Shown: positions 1-8,774, counted from the stretch's first letter. The stretch: 64,000 nucleotides of DNA from an uncultured Clostridia bacterium (GCA_947589355.1 CANPZC010000001.1:1-64000), one strand, 5' to 3'. Notes: generated by a model from the sequence alone, not told the origin. Translations and numbers: made by a program.

Positions 1-1017
1 GCTTCTCTGTATGCCGTTAAAGCTATCAAAGAACTCGGCATACCGCTGAAAAGCTCTGTCAGGTATATCTTCGGCGGCGGCGAAGAACTTGGCTGCGAGG
101 ATATTGAGTATTACTCGCAAAGAAAGCAGCTGCCGCAGTGTGTTATCACCCCTGACGGCGAATTTCCGATAGTAAACGCCGAAAAAGGCATGGCGCACAT
201 CACCGCTAAAAAGCAGTTTACAGGCGGTACTGACGTAAACGCCAAAATAACCTGCAAAGGCGCTGTAAATGCCGTTCCTGCAAAGGCTCAGGCTGTGCTT
301 TGCGGCTATTCGGCAGGCGATATTTACAAGGCAATAGATACCGCGCAAACATCAGCGGAGTTTACCGTTACCGAAAGCGGCGGCGTGGTAGAGATAACAT
401 CTCTTGGTAAGTCGGCGCACGGTTCGCGCCCACAGCTTGGTGTAAATGCCCTTACCGCTCTTGTAAAGGTACTGGGTATTCTGGGTATAAAAGAATGTTC
501 CGTATTATCGAGCCTTTTCCCGTTTGAAGAAACAGACGGCGAAAGCCTTGGCATAAATTTTTCAGATGAAGTTTCGGGCAGCACAACACTTGCTTTTACG
601 GTGTGCGATATGAACGAAAACAGCTGCGAGATAAGTTTAGATTGCCGTTTCCCCGTTAGCAGAACGGTGAATGAAGTAGTCGGCGGCATTGAAAAAGCTC
701 TCTCTGCAAACGGCTATGAGATAACGCACAAGCAGACAATGGAAGCTCACCACGTTGATGAAAACACCCCGTTTATTGATGCTCTGAAACGCGCGTATGA
801 AAAAGTTACGGGCGAAAAAGCACAGTGCGTTTGCGAAACGGGCGTTACCTATGCGCACAATATGCCGCAAGGCGTGGCATTCGGCGCTGCCCCTCGGGGC
901 GAAGACTGCAATATGCACTCGGCTGATGAATATATTAGCATAGAGCAGCTTAAAAATGTTGCAAAAATATATGCGAACGCTATTATAGAGATATGTAAAA
1001 CGGAGGAAGACGTATGA
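1..1017 (+). CDS. M20 family dipeptidase (PepV/Sapep-like), 5' end cut off by window
   Basis: This is the C-terminal 338 residues of a zinc-dependent M20 metallopeptidase; the reading frame is open from base 1 without a start. The family hydrolyses dipeptides in the cytoplasm. Visible hallmarks are GGGEELGCEDIEYY (family acidic metal/catalytic region), DGEFPIVNAEKG, the dimerisation-domain segment SAHGSRPQLGVNA, and a C-terminal MHSADEYI that supplies the late metal-binding histidine. The N-terminal zinc ligands lie outside the window. Its stop overlaps the start of the next gene by four bases (ATGA), so the two are translationally coupled. Family assignment is firm; substrate is inferred. 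Confidence 0.88.
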   Translation, partial: ASLYAVKAIKELGIPLKSSVRYIFGGGEELGCEDIEYYSQRKQLPQCVITPDGEFPIVNAEKGMAHITAKKQFTGGTDVNAKITCKGAVNAVPAKAQAVLCGYSAGDIYKAIDTAQTSAEFTVTESGGVVEITSLGKSAHGSRPQLGVNALTALVKVLGILGIKECSVLSSLFPFEETDGESLGINFSDEVSGSTTLAFTVCDMNENSCEISLDCRFPVSRTVNEVVGGIEKALSANGYEITHKQTMEAHHVDENTPFIDALKRAYEKVTGEKAQCVCETGVTYAHNMPQGVAFGAAPRGEDCNMHSADEYISIEQLKNVAKIYANAIIEICKTEEDV

Positions 1018-1868
1018 AAATAGCTGTTGTAGGTCTGGGGCTTATAGGCGGCTCGATCGCTAAAACTCTCAAAAAGAACACAAATCACAGCGTTTATGCT
1101 ATAAACCGCAGCCAGCAAACGCTGAAGACCGCCCTTTCGGAAGAAGCGATTGACGGCGCTATTACCGCTGAAGACCTGAAAGACATGGACGTTGTGTTCA
1201 TAGGTTTATATGCAGGACTGACGATAGATTTTGTTCTGAAAAATGCCGATAAATTCAAAAAAGGCGCGGTGGTTGCCGATACCTGCGGCGTAAAGACCGA
1301 GATAGTCAAGGCTCTGACTAAGCCGCTTGCCGAAAGGGGCGTGCATTTTGTAGGCTGCCACCCTATGGCAGGCAGAGAGTTTTCGGGTTACCGCTATTCT
1401 TTAGATAACCTTTTTGACAACGCAAGTTTTATAATCACCCCAGATGAGGATACCGACCAAGGCGCGGTGCAGCTGCTTTCAGACTTAGCGCACGAGATGC
1501 GTTTTCGCAAAACTGTTATAAGCACTCCGCAGGAGCATGACAGAGTTATAGCGTTCACATCGCAGCTGGCGCATATAGTTTCGGCATCGTATGTAAAAAG
1601 CCCGTCGCTTTTGAAACAGGCAGGTTTTTCGGCAGGCAGTTTTAAAGATATGACAAGGGTCGCATACCTTAACGAGGATATGTGGACGGAACTTTTTATG
1701 CTTAATAAAGATGCTCTTTCGTTTGAGATAGGCTGCGTTATAAATGCTTTGCAGGATTACAAAAACGCCCTTGACAGCGGCGACAGCGAAAAACTTCACG
1801 AGCTTTTGAAAGAGAGCCGCGAGCTTAAAGAACGCAGCGACGAAAACACCGCCAAGCAGGGCGGCTGA
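1014..1868 (+). CDS. tyrA: prephenate dehydrogenase
   Basis: This enzyme oxidatively decarboxylates prephenate to 4-hydroxyphenylpyruvate in tyrosine biosynthesis, using NAD(P). The 284-residue product starts with a Rossmann dinucleotide loop (GLGLIGGSIA, residues 6-15) and carries the family signature GCHPMAGREFSGY near residue 118, followed by the helical dimerisation half. There is no ACT or chorismate-mutase extension, so it is the short monofunctional form. The ATG at 1014 follows a GGAGG with 7-base spacing and overlaps the upstream dipeptidase stop. No other aromatic-pathway gene is nearby, so it appears separated from the shikimate genes. Confidence 0.93.
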   Translation: MKIAVVGLGLIGGSIAKTLKKNTNHSVYAINRSQQTLKTALSEEAIDGAITAEDLKDMDVVFIGLYAGLTIDFVLKNADKFKKGAVVADTCGVKTEIVKALTKPLAERGVHFVGCHPMAGREFSGYRYSLDNLFDNASFIITPDEDTDQGAVQLLSDLAHEMRFRKTVISTPQEHDRVIAFTSQLAHIVSASYVKSPSLLKQAGFSAGSFKDMTRVAYLNEDMWTELFMLNKDALSFEIGCVINALQDYKNALDSGDSEKLHELLKESRELKERSDENTAKQGG

Positions 1869-1894
1869 AACATCTGTACGGAGGTATACATATT

Positions 1895-3097
1895 ATGAAC
1901 ATAGCAGTCGCACAATCGGGAGGTCCTACCTGCGCTATAAATGCTTCACTCGTCGGAGTGTTCCGCGAGGCTCTCAAAACTCCCGAGATAGATACGGTCT
2001 TTGGCTCTATCAACGGCATCGAGGGCATTATAGGCGATGACCTTATAATTCTCAACTCCGCGATATCTACAAATGAAGACATGGAACTTCTGCGGCAAAC
2101 GCCGTCTACAATTCTGGGCTCTTGCAGGTATAAACTGCCCGACGCCGAGACCGACGAAACGCCGTATATAAAGGCTCTTAAAACCTTTGACAAGCACAGG
2201 ATACAAAAGTTTGTGTATATCGGCGGCAACGATTCTATGGATACCGTTGTAAAGCTGTCAAAGTATTTTGAGAGCATAGGCAGGAGCGATATAAAGGTAA
2301 TAGGCGTGCCGAAGACCATTGACAACGACCTTTGCGTTACCGACCACACTCCCGGTTTTGGCTCGGCGGCTAAGTATGTTGCCTCAACTGTGCAGGAAAT
2401 TATCCGCGACAGCAGAGTTTACAGTATAGAAAGCGTTACAATAATCGAGATAATGGGCAGAAACGCAGGCTGGCTGGCGGCTTCTACCTGTATGCTTCGT
2501 GCCAACGGCGAAATTGCGCCCCACCTTATCTATCTGCCCGAGGGCGATTTCAGCGTGAGCCGTTTTGTAGAAGATGTAAAATGCCAGCAGGCTAAACATC
2601 AGGCTGTAATAGTCGCAGTCTCTGAGGGCGTTAAGCTTGACGAGAACGAGCAGGGCAGCAGTACCGATGCATTCGGTCACATACAGCTATCAGGCATAGG
2701 CAAACGTTTAGAGCGCATTATCGCCAAGGAGATAAACTGCAAAGTGCGCTCAATTGAGCTGAATGTTATGCAAAGATGTTCCAGCCATATATGTTCTAAG
2801 ACCGATATAGACGAAGCAGAGCTTATAGGCGCGTGCGGTCTGAAAGCTGCTATGAACGGCGAGAGCGGCAGAATGATGTACTTTAAGCGCCTTAGCGATA
2901 TACCGTATGTTGTCACGGTCGATTCTGTAGATGCAAACGAGGTCGCCAACACCGAAAAGCCGTTCCCCAAAAAGTGGATAACCGACAGCGGAAATAACGT
3001 TTCAGACGAAGCTCTCAGATATTTTCTTCCGCTTATCCAAGGCGAAGTAAAGATCGCTATGAAAAACGGTATGCCGCTGCATTTTATGCTAAAATAG
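1895..3097 (+). CDS. pfp: 6-phosphofructokinase, probably pyrophosphate-dependent
   Basis: This 400-residue enzyme interconverts fructose 6-phosphate and fructose 1,6-bisphosphate in glycolysis. The phosphoryl-donor region reads GGNDSMDT, with Asp where ATP enzymes have the second Gly of GGDGS. The catalytic loop is PKTIDNDL, with Lys where ATP enzymes have Gly. These two substitutions are the established marks of PPi-PFKs, so the preferred donor is probably pyrophosphate; I infer this from sequence only. The start follows GGAGG by 10 bases. It sits 26 bp after tyrA and 12 bp before a metal transporter, apparently in one transcription unit. Confidence 0.88.
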   Translation: MNIAVAQSGGPTCAINASLVGVFREALKTPEIDTVFGSINGIEGIIGDDLIILNSAISTNEDMELLRQTPSTILGSCRYKLPDAETDETPYIKALKTFDKHRIQKFVYIGGNDSMDTVVKLSKYFESIGRSDIKVIGVPKTIDNDLCVTDHTPGFGSAAKYVASTVQEIIRDSRVYSIESVTIIEIMGRNAGWLAASTCMLRANGEIAPHLIYLPEGDFSVSRFVEDVKCQQAKHQAVIVAVSEGVKLDENEQGSSTDAFGHIQLSGIGKRLERIIAKEINCKVRSIELNVMQRCSSHICSKTDIDEAELIGACGLKAAMNGESGRMMYFKRLSDIPYVVTVDSVDANEVANTEKPFPKKWITDSGNNVSDEALRYFLPLIQGEVKIAMKNGMPLHFMLK

Positions 3098-3109
3098 CAA
3101 GGTAATATT

Positions 3110-4273
3110 ATGACAAAACTTTTATTGAAAATGTTTGTCCGCGGCGATGTGAAAGAAACTGCCAACCGCCGCAGGGTAGGGTATGTAGGCTCTTTTACGG
3201 GTATTGCGGTTAATGTTATGCTCTTTCTGGGCAAGCTGCTGGCAGGGCTTGTGGCAGGCTCTGTTTCGGTAATGGCAGATGCCTTCAACAACCTTTCCGA
3301 TGCAGGCTCATCTCTGCTGACGTTCGTTGGCTTCAAATTTGCAGGCAGACCGGCAGACAGAGAACACCCGTTCGGTCACGGCAGAATGGAGTACGTGACG
3401 GGTCTTATCATTTCGTTTATAATTATGGTAATGGGCTTAGAGCTTGCCGAAAGCTCCGTTACAAAAATAATTCACGCAGAAAAAGTCGCGTTCAGCGCCC
3501 TTGCCTTTGCAGTACTTATAATATCCGTTGCCGTAAAACTGTGGCTGTTTTTCTTTTACCGCAGGCTGGGCAGACTTATAAATTCGGGTACTCTTACAGC
3601 CGCCGCTATGGACAGCCTGAGCGATACCGTTTCTACAGCGGCGGTAATAATTTCAATGCTTATTGCAAAATTCGCAGGCATAAATACCGACGGCTATGCA
3701 GGTGTGCTGGTGTCGCTGTTTATAATGTATACAGGCGTTATGACCTTTCGCGACAGCCTTACACCGCTGCTGGGCACACGCCCCGATAAGCAGCTTGTCT
3801 GCGAGATACGCGACAGGGTGTGCAGCTACCCGAATATCAAGGGCGTGCATGATCTTTTGGTTCACGATTACGGCGCAGGCAATATGATGATCTCTCTTCA
3901 TGCCGAAGTACCCGTTACCATGAATTTTGCAGATGCCCACGAGCTTATAGATATTATAGAAGACGATCTGAAAACCGAGTATAACTGCTCGGTAACTATT
4001 CACGTTGATCCTATCGCAGATACAGACGAAGAAACTATTCAGCTGCGAAAACTGTGTGAAAAAACGGTCAAAGAGATAGACAGCGAAATATCTATCCACG
4101 ACTTTCGCATAACAAAAGGCACGCAGCATATAAATCTCATTTTTGATGCAGCCGTGCCGTATGGTTTCAGGTATTCCAACGAAAAAACCGCAGAGCTTAT
4201 CAGGGAAAAGCTCCGCGCCGAAAATGAAAAGTATTTCACCGTTGTAAATGTAGAAAACGATATGTCAATGTAA
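3110..4273 (+). CDS. cation diffusion facilitator family efflux transporter, likely Mn2+
   Basis: A 387-residue cytoplasmic-membrane antiporter of the CDF family with six transmembrane helices and a C-terminal cytoplasmic metal-binding domain (residues about 215-300, with HDLLVHDYGAG). A further extension of about 80 residues follows. The transport site in TM2 reads NNLSD (N..D) and TM5 reads DSLSD (D..D). The N-D-D-D quartet is described for Mn2+ exporters such as pneumococcal MntE, whereas zinc exporters have His in TM5. HPFGHGRMEY is the usual loop motif. Mn2+ specificity is inferred. A hairpin terminator follows at once. Confidence 0.87.
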   Translation: MTKLLLKMFVRGDVKETANRRRVGYVGSFTGIAVNVMLFLGKLLAGLVAGSVSVMADAFNNLSDAGSSLLTFVGFKFAGRPADREHPFGHGRMEYVTGLIISFIIMVMGLELAESSVTKIIHAEKVAFSALAFAVLIISVAVKLWLFFFYRRLGRLINSGTLTAAAMDSLSDTVSTAAVIISMLIAKFAGINTDGYAGVLVSLFIMYTGVMTFRDSLTPLLGTRPDKQLVCEIRDRVCSYPNIKGVHDLLVHDYGAGNMMISLHAEVPVTMNFADAHELIDIIEDDLKTEYNCSVTIHVDPIADTDEETIQLRKLCEKTVKEIDSEISIHDFRITKGTQHINLIFDAAVPYGFRYSNEKTAELIREKLRAENEKYFTVVNVENDMSM

Positions 4274-4274
4274 A

Positions 4275-4316
4275 AAGGACTGCACGAACTTTTTGCTCAT
4301 GCAGCCTTGTTTTTTA
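4275..4316 (+). terminator. rho-independent terminator after the CDF transporter
   Basis: Stem AAGG(A)CTGCA at 4275-4284 pairs with TGCAGCCTT at 4300-4308 with one bulged A. GTTTTTT follows. It ends the tyrA-pfp-CDF unit just before the convergent gene. Confidence 0.7.
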
Positions 4317-4324
4317 TAATATCA

Positions 4325-4741
4325 TCAGAACGGGTGGTCGTCAATACTGTCGTCGTCCATGTCCGGGTGAGGGTGCGCGCCGCCCACCATGTCTCTGCCG
4401 CGAATGTTGTACTTGTCGCGCTCGGCGTTCACGCTGTCTTCAAGCAGCTTCATGAACTGCCGCGGATTTTTTATCGCGTGTACCTCTTTAACAGGGGTGT
4501 CGGCATCGTTCTTAACGTGCAGATAAACCGTGCCGCACTTGAAAAGCCTCTGCATAAACGGCAGTTTCAGCCGCTTGTCGGTAATGCGGTAAAGCTCGCA
4601 CTCGTCCTCCGATACGCTGAGAAAACCTCTGCGTGTGATAAACTTATCCTTCGTCAGAAAATACTTGGTGAACGAAATCGGCAAACCGAAAAGCGTCCGC
4701 TTCTTGTCAGACCATATATAATCAAAGTCCTCTTTTTTCAT
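4325..4741 (-). CDS. small hypothetical protein, PH-like
   Basis: A 138-residue soluble protein without a signal peptide or membrane helix. The N-terminal two thirds (FTKYFLTKDKFITRRGFLS, then ECELYRITDKRLKLPFMQRL) resembles the bacterial pleckstrin-homology (bPH_2/YdbS) fold, in which a short beta-barrel describes how a membrane protein is set; that is pattern resemblance only. The tail is rich in His and Asp (HPHPDMDDDSIDDHPF) and could bind metal. I chose the ATG at 4741 because GGAGG lies 11 bases upstream, inside the longer open frame that begins at 4762. It has its own promoter at 4789-4816. Confidence 0.6.
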   Translation of the reverse strand: MKKEDFDYIWSDKKRTLFGLPISFTKYFLTKDKFITRRGFLSVSEDECELYRITDKRLKLPFMQRLFKCGTVYLHVKNDADTPVKEVHAIKNPRQFMKLLEDSVNAERDKYNIRGRDMVGGAHPHPDMDDDSIDDHPF

Positions 4742-4788
4742 GCTCTTTCTCTCCTCCGTCAAAGCGACCGATGAAATCTAACAGTATA

Positions 4789-4816
4789 ATTATAACATAT
4801 TTTGTGAAAAAGTCAA
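4789..4816 (-). promoter_or_regulatory. sigma-A-type promoter for the PH-like gene
   Basis: On the minus strand, TTGACT (4811-4816) and TATAAT (4789-4794) are separated by 16 bp. It lies in the short gap after the HD-GYP gene stop. Confidence 0.65.
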
Positions 4817-4827
4817 GCATTTTTAAC

Positions 4828-7809
4828 TTATTGTTTTACGCTGTCTTTTTCGTCAAGAATTTTGCTAAGTTCCGATACTGTCTCCATAGGCGCGGTGCCG
4901 TCGGCTATCATATCCAGCATATGCGGCACAATAGTCGGGTCAAGCTGGCTGCCGCTGACACGTTTTAGCTCTTCGGTTATAGCCTCTTGTGTAAGCGCCT
5001 TGCGGTAGCACCTCGTGCTGCTCATAGCATCGTAAGTATCAGCAACACCTATTATACGCGCTTCAAGCGGTATTTCCTCACCTGCAAGCTTTTCGCAGTA
5101 GCCGTTGCCGTCAAAGCGTTCGTGGTGGTAGCGCGCCCCCTGCGAAATGCCGTCTATCGCCGTGAAGTTCTCCAGTATCTTTCCGCCGATAGCAGGGTGA
5201 GTGCGTATTATGTCCATTTCCTCGTCGGTAAGCTTGCCGGGCTTTGTAAGAATGTTATCGGGTACGCCTATCTTGCCTATGTCGTGCAGAAGCGCAATGT
5301 AGTATATCCTCTCCTGCTCAGCCGCCGAAAGCCCCATTCTTCGTGATAATTCACGCGAGTACGCCGCAACTCTCAGCGAGTGACCCGTGGTGTACTTGTC
5401 TTTTGCATCAATAGTTTCCGCAAATGTTTTCAGCGACTGTTCAACTATCTTTTTGTATGCTTCCTGCCTGCGCCGTGCCGCCCTCAGCCTAACCGCCGCG
5501 ATTATCGAGATTATCACCGCAACAATTATCAGCATCAGCACAACTATCAGTATCCAGAACAGCGGATATTCCCTCAGCCGCTTTGTCTTGTTCACTGTCA
5601 TAGTGTAGACCTGCGCGTTGTCGGGGTATTCGGTCGAGTATACCCTTACAACAAATTTGTATTCGCCGCCCGGCAGGTTCGTGTAGCTTACAATATCACT
5701 GTTAGAGCCCGTAAGCACGGTCTCGCTGTCTTCAAAGCCCTCAAGACGGTAAGATACAGTAAAATCACTTCCGCCAACATATGAAAGCGCCGCAAAATCA
5801 ATAGTTATACGCTGCGCGCCGCCCGGAATAGTTATATCTTTCGGCTGCTCGTATACCTTGCCGTCAACGGTCACGCTGTTTATAGCTATCCGCGGCAGAT
5901 CTGCGCTTGCTTCCTCAAAGCCGAAAACGCTTATGCCGTGCCGAGTAGATATGTATAGTTTGCCGTCCTCATCGGTGTAGTTCCAAGTGTTCGCGTTCAG
6001 CGAGCCCGTAAGTCCGCTGTCAAAGCTGTATACCGAGCTTTTTGCGGTCTCGCCGCTCAGAAGCTGCTGTTTGTCAAGCGCAATAAGACCGTTGTTTTGC
6101 AAAAGCCACAGTTTTCCGCCGCGGTCAACAAAATCAAAAATACTTCCTGCGCCTTTCAGAAAATTCTCCAGCTTGCGAAACTCTTTTTTATCCCAGTAAT
6201 ACAGGTTGCTTCCCGCGCTTACAAAGTAGCCGTCGCCGCCGTCCTCGGGTATCATTCGCAGAACAACGCCTTCTTCCAGCTTCTGCTGAAAGCCATAGTT
6301 GGTTATTTTTCCGTCTTTCAGAGCGTAAATTCCGCCGCCGTCGCTGCCCATGTAAAGCGTGCCGTCCTTGTCCTGCGCCAGACACAGTATCGCAGATACC
6401 GTCAGCCCGTCTTTCGAGCCGTAGCTTTCTGTAGCTTCGCCGTCCTTTATTATGTTTACGCCCTCCTGCGTCGCCACCGCGTATGAGCCGTCGGAAAGCT
6501 GTATCACCATTCTTACGCGGTTGCTTATCAAGCCGTTTTCGGTGTTGTATGTGGTGATGTCACCGCTTTTCGGTTCGTACCTCACAAGCCCGAAGTCTGA
6601 GTATGTCGATATCCACACTTCTCCTGCGCTGTCGGTCATTATGTGCCTTATCCTTATGCCGTCAAGCATCTGCGTGAGGTCGTTTTTTATGGCTTTTCCG
6701 CCGCCGTCAACAATAGAAATGCCGTTGTCGTGCGCCGCGTATATGTCGCCGTCAGCCTTTGTGACAGCGTTTATAGCAATGTCAGAGATGCCCTCTCCAC
6801 CCAGCGCAGAAATGCAGCCCACGGTGTACTTTATCGCGCCGTAGGTAGACGATGCGAACCAGATGTTGCCCTCGTAATCTATAACCGCATCGTTTGTCGG
6901 CAGCGACTGCTCGGTGTCGTCAAGCATCAGTATTTTGCCGTCTTGATCCATTACCGCAAATCCGTGTTCGCCGCATATAACTATCCTGCCGTCAGCGGCT
7001 ATCTCAATGCTGTTGTGGGTAACTATCGGGTCGGCAGAGTAAACTTTTGTAACGTAATTACCGCTTTCGTCAAACGTCAGCACTGCCACTTTGTCTTCCG
7101 AAGAACCAAGGTAGATCTTGCCGTCCTTGTCACTGGCAACACAGTATATCTCAGCCGTTTCAAAAATATCCGTCGGGTCAAGAATTTTCTCCGCACTTCC
7201 GTTTGATACCACCGCGCACTTGCCAGAGTTCATAGCAGCCCAGACTCTGCCCAAAGGGTCGCACGCTATAGAATATACCGTCTCGCCTGCAAGCCCCTCG
7301 CCAGAGTATACCTTTATTTCGCCGTCAGCTATCTCACCAATGCCCGAAGTCGAAGCTATGTATATCCTGCCGTCCTTGTCCTCGGCAAAATCTCTTATGC
7401 ATAAAAACGAGTAATCTCCCGGGCTCTTTATCGTGCTGAACGAGCCGTTTTCATACAGATAAACGCCTGCATCGTTAGTGCCTATCCACAGCCTGCCCTT
7501 GCTGTCCTCAAAAAGCGAGCGTATCGAAGACGACGAAACAGAGCCGTCGGTGCTGTAGTTGCGGAAATTGCTGCCGTCATAGCGTATAAGTCCGCCGTAG
7601 CTGCCTATCCATATGTAGCCGTCGCTGGTTTGCAAAACAGTGTTGGCCTCGCCCGTGGGCAAGCCGTTTTGCTCGTTGTATATGGTCTTAACGTAAGTGG
7701 TGTCGGCGCCTGCGCGCGTAAAATTGCCGAAGTTTGTAAATGTTATGCATACAGACAAACACACAGCAGCAGCCGCAGCGGTCAGCCGCCTGATTATTGA
7801 AACGTTCAT
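4828..7809 (-). CDS. extracellular beta-propeller receptor with cytoplasmic HD-GYP domain
   Basis: A 993-residue membrane receptor. An N-terminal signal peptide (MNVSIIRRLTAAAAAVCLSV) precedes about 640 residues of two-component-regulator-propeller repeats with recurring G.IWIGT/G.L..Y motifs, then a Y_Y_Y-type Ig-like domain. A single transmembrane helix (LFWILIVVLMLIIVAVIISI) leads to a C-terminal HD-GYP domain. The HD motif HDIGKIGVPDNIL and HHERFDGNGY are intact, but the GYP proline is Cys (GNGYC). HD-GYP proteins hydrolyse cyclic di-GMP, so this probably converts an outside signal into c-di-GMP breakdown. The start at 7809 has GGAGG six bases upstream and matches the signal peptide; the open frame continues further upstream to 7977. 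Confidence 0.88.
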   Translation of the reverse strand: MNVSIIRRLTAAAAAVCLSVCITFTNFGNFTRAGADTTYVKTIYNEQNGLPTGEANTVLQTSDGYIWIGSYGGLIRYDGSNFRNYSTDGSVSSSSIRSLFEDSKGRLWIGTNDAGVYLYENGSFSTIKSPGDYSFLCIRDFAEDKDGRIYIASTSGIGEIADGEIKVYSGEGLAGETVYSIACDPLGRVWAAMNSGKCAVVSNGSAEKILDPTDIFETAEIYCVASDKDGKIYLGSSEDKVAVLTFDESGNYVTKVYSADPIVTHNSIEIAADGRIVICGEHGFAVMDQDGKILMLDDTEQSLPTNDAVIDYEGNIWFASSTYGAIKYTVGCISALGGEGISDIAINAVTKADGDIYAAHDNGISIVDGGGKAIKNDLTQMLDGIRIRHIMTDSAGEVWISTYSDFGLVRYEPKSGDITTYNTENGLISNRVRMVIQLSDGSYAVATQEGVNIIKDGEATESYGSKDGLTVSAILCLAQDKDGTLYMGSDGGGIYALKDGKITNYGFQQKLEEGVVLRMIPEDGGDGYFVSAGSNLYYWDKKEFRKLENFLKGAGSIFDFVDRGGKLWLLQNNGLIALDKQQLLSGETAKSSVYSFDSGLTGSLNANTWNYTDEDGKLYISTRHGISVFGFEEASADLPRIAINSVTVDGKVYEQPKDITIPGGAQRITIDFAALSYVGGSDFTVSYRLEGFEDSETVLTGSNSDIVSYTNLPGGEYKFVVRVYSTEYPDNAQVYTMTVNKTKRLREYPLFWILIVVLMLIIVAVIISIIAAVRLRAARRRQEAYKKIVEQSLKTFAETIDAKDKYTTGHSLRVAAYSRELSRRMGLSAAEQERIYYIALLHDIGKIGVPDNILTKPGKLTDEEMDIIRTHPAIGGKILENFTAIDGISQGARYHHERFDGNGYCEKLAGEEIPLEARIIGVADTYDAMSSTRCYRKALTQEAITEELKRVSGSQLDPTIVPHMLDMIADGTAPMETVSELSKILDEKDSVKQ

Positions 7810-7849
7810 TATGCTCCTCCGTTCGTAATGAGCGAATTTTTCTGTATAA

Positions 7850-7878
7850 ATTATAGCACAAAACGCCCTGCAAGTCAA
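7850..7878 (-). promoter_or_regulatory. promoter of the HD-GYP receptor
   Basis: TTGACT (7873-7878) and TATAAT (7850-7855) on the minus strand are spaced by 17 bp, about 40 bp before the chosen start codon. Its position also supports the start at 7809. Confidence 0.75.
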
Positions 7879-8012
7879 TATAAGCGAGGGCTTGAGGGAG
7901 TAGAAAGATAGGCAGCTTATGTATATAAAATTGTTGAATTGTAATATATAGTTCGCCAAACCGACACACAGCCCCATTACTCCACATAAACTAACTCTTA
8001 CTCTCGCAGATT

Positions 8013-8067
8013 GCTGGAAGAATATTCCGCCACTATCTTTTCTTTGATTGTCCGCAGGGTGGGGGAT
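8013..8067. repeat. direct repeat A, copy 1
   Basis: This stretch starts GCTGGAAGAATATTCCGCCA and ends in a GGGTGGGGGAT block. It matches 8296-8354 across its length with scattered differences. Confidence 0.7.
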
Positions 8068-8119
8068 AGGTTATAACTTCAAAATTCGCATAAATCACGA
8101 TACGAACAAATAATGCATT

Positions 8120-8213
8120 CTTGCCTCCTACTCTTGACCGCAGAAAAACAGCTTTGTTCAAACATTGCAAAACTGTTTCTTACTTCTAACACCTGACTTC
8201 TAACCTCTGATAG
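8120..8213 (-). repeat. dispersed hairpin element B, copy 1
   Basis: Read on the minus strand, this stretch matches 40287-40391 on the plus strand: a run ending GTTAGAAGTAAGAAAC, a hairpin with AAACAGTTTTG/CAAAGCTGTTT arms, then TTTTTCTGCGG. The stem followed by a T-run is terminator-like. It lies downstream of the tRNA on the same strand. Confidence 0.75.
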
Positions 8214-8295
8214 CGCAAGACCGCGCCCAGTAAACACCGCACGCCACCGCAACACATCGTCCCAAAAAACAAAACCATGCTCACTCCCTCACGTA

Positions 8296-8354
8296 GCTGG
8301 AAGAATATTCTGCCAGCTGCTCTTTTCGTGGAGGGCGTGTGGAGGGTGGGGGAT
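8296..8354. repeat. direct repeat A, copy 2 (palindromic head)
   Basis: Second copy of the motif at 8013-8067. Here the head (8295-8318) is a 24-bp palindrome with only one mismatched pair, centred on AAGAATATTCT, and it ends in GGAGGGTGGGGGAT. Confidence 0.7.
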
Positions 8355-8582
8355 CGTATTTAATATTTTAGAACAACTAAGTATAAGCGGTGAACGCGAT
8401 CACTGAAAAGATACAGAAGATTATGCGCAAAGTTGTGATAGCAAAGGAAAAAAGCCCGTCACACCGCAAGGTGTGCGCCACCGACCGTTTTTGGCGGCGA
8501 GGACTTTTTTCGGGGTGGCTTGGAGGCTAAAGCCGACAAGACACTGCGCTCCTGCGCTGCGCGTAAGCGCAAACAATACAGG

Positions 8583-8607
8583 CAATAAAAAAGACCCATG
8601 AGGGTCT
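8583..8607 (-). terminator. rho-independent terminator, probably for the tRNA unit
   Basis: On the minus strand AGACCC, a four-base loop and GGGTCT are followed by TTTTTTATTGCC. It lies about 170 bases downstream of the tRNA-Arg on the same strand. Confidence 0.55.
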
Positions 8608-8658
8608 CTTGGTTCGTTTAAAGAAAAAGTTATTGATAACATCTAGTGAATAATGAAA

Positions 8659-8774
8659 AGTGAATAGTGAATAACGAATAGTACAGAAACGCCTCCACAC
8701 GGACAACTATTAACTATAAATTATTCACTCTTCACTATTCACTGAGCCTTTAACGTTAGTTAAAGGCGTTTCTG
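8659..8774. repeat. inverted-repeat element abutting the tRNA 3' end
   Basis: CAGAAACGCCT (8684-8694) and AGGCGTTTCTG (8764-8774) are perfect inverted repeats. Inside and beside them, AGTGAATAGTGAATAA (8659-8674) is mirrored by the TTATTCACT...ACTATTCACT stretch at 8721-8743, and GCCTTTAAC/GTTAAAGGC (8746-8767) forms a perfect 9-bp hairpin with a 4-base loop. The right arm runs into the encoded CCA of the tRNA. Confidence 0.65.

Larger units (their letters stand above)
7879..8772. other. gene-poor repeat region upstream of the HD-GYP receptor
   Basis: Almost 900 bp without a credible protein gene. It holds two direct copies of a 55-60 bp palindromic motif, one copy of a hairpin element also present near 40.3 kb, and a perfect 6-bp hairpin with a GCAA loop at 8460-8475. 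It also holds a terminator-like hairpin at 8583-8607 and an inverted-repeat element abutting the tRNA. A 73-codon open frame at 8421-8642 on the minus strand has no ribosome site and no recognisable protein, and I do not call it a gene. Confidence 0.6.

Noticed and set aside
4307..4774. Plus-strand open frame opposite the PH-like gene
   Set aside because: Arg/Val-rich shadow translation without a ribosome site. The minus-strand gene has promoter and ribosome site.
8421..8642. 73-codon open frame on the minus strand
   Set aside because: It lacks a ribosome site, has low-complexity composition, and overlaps hairpins and a terminator-like stem.
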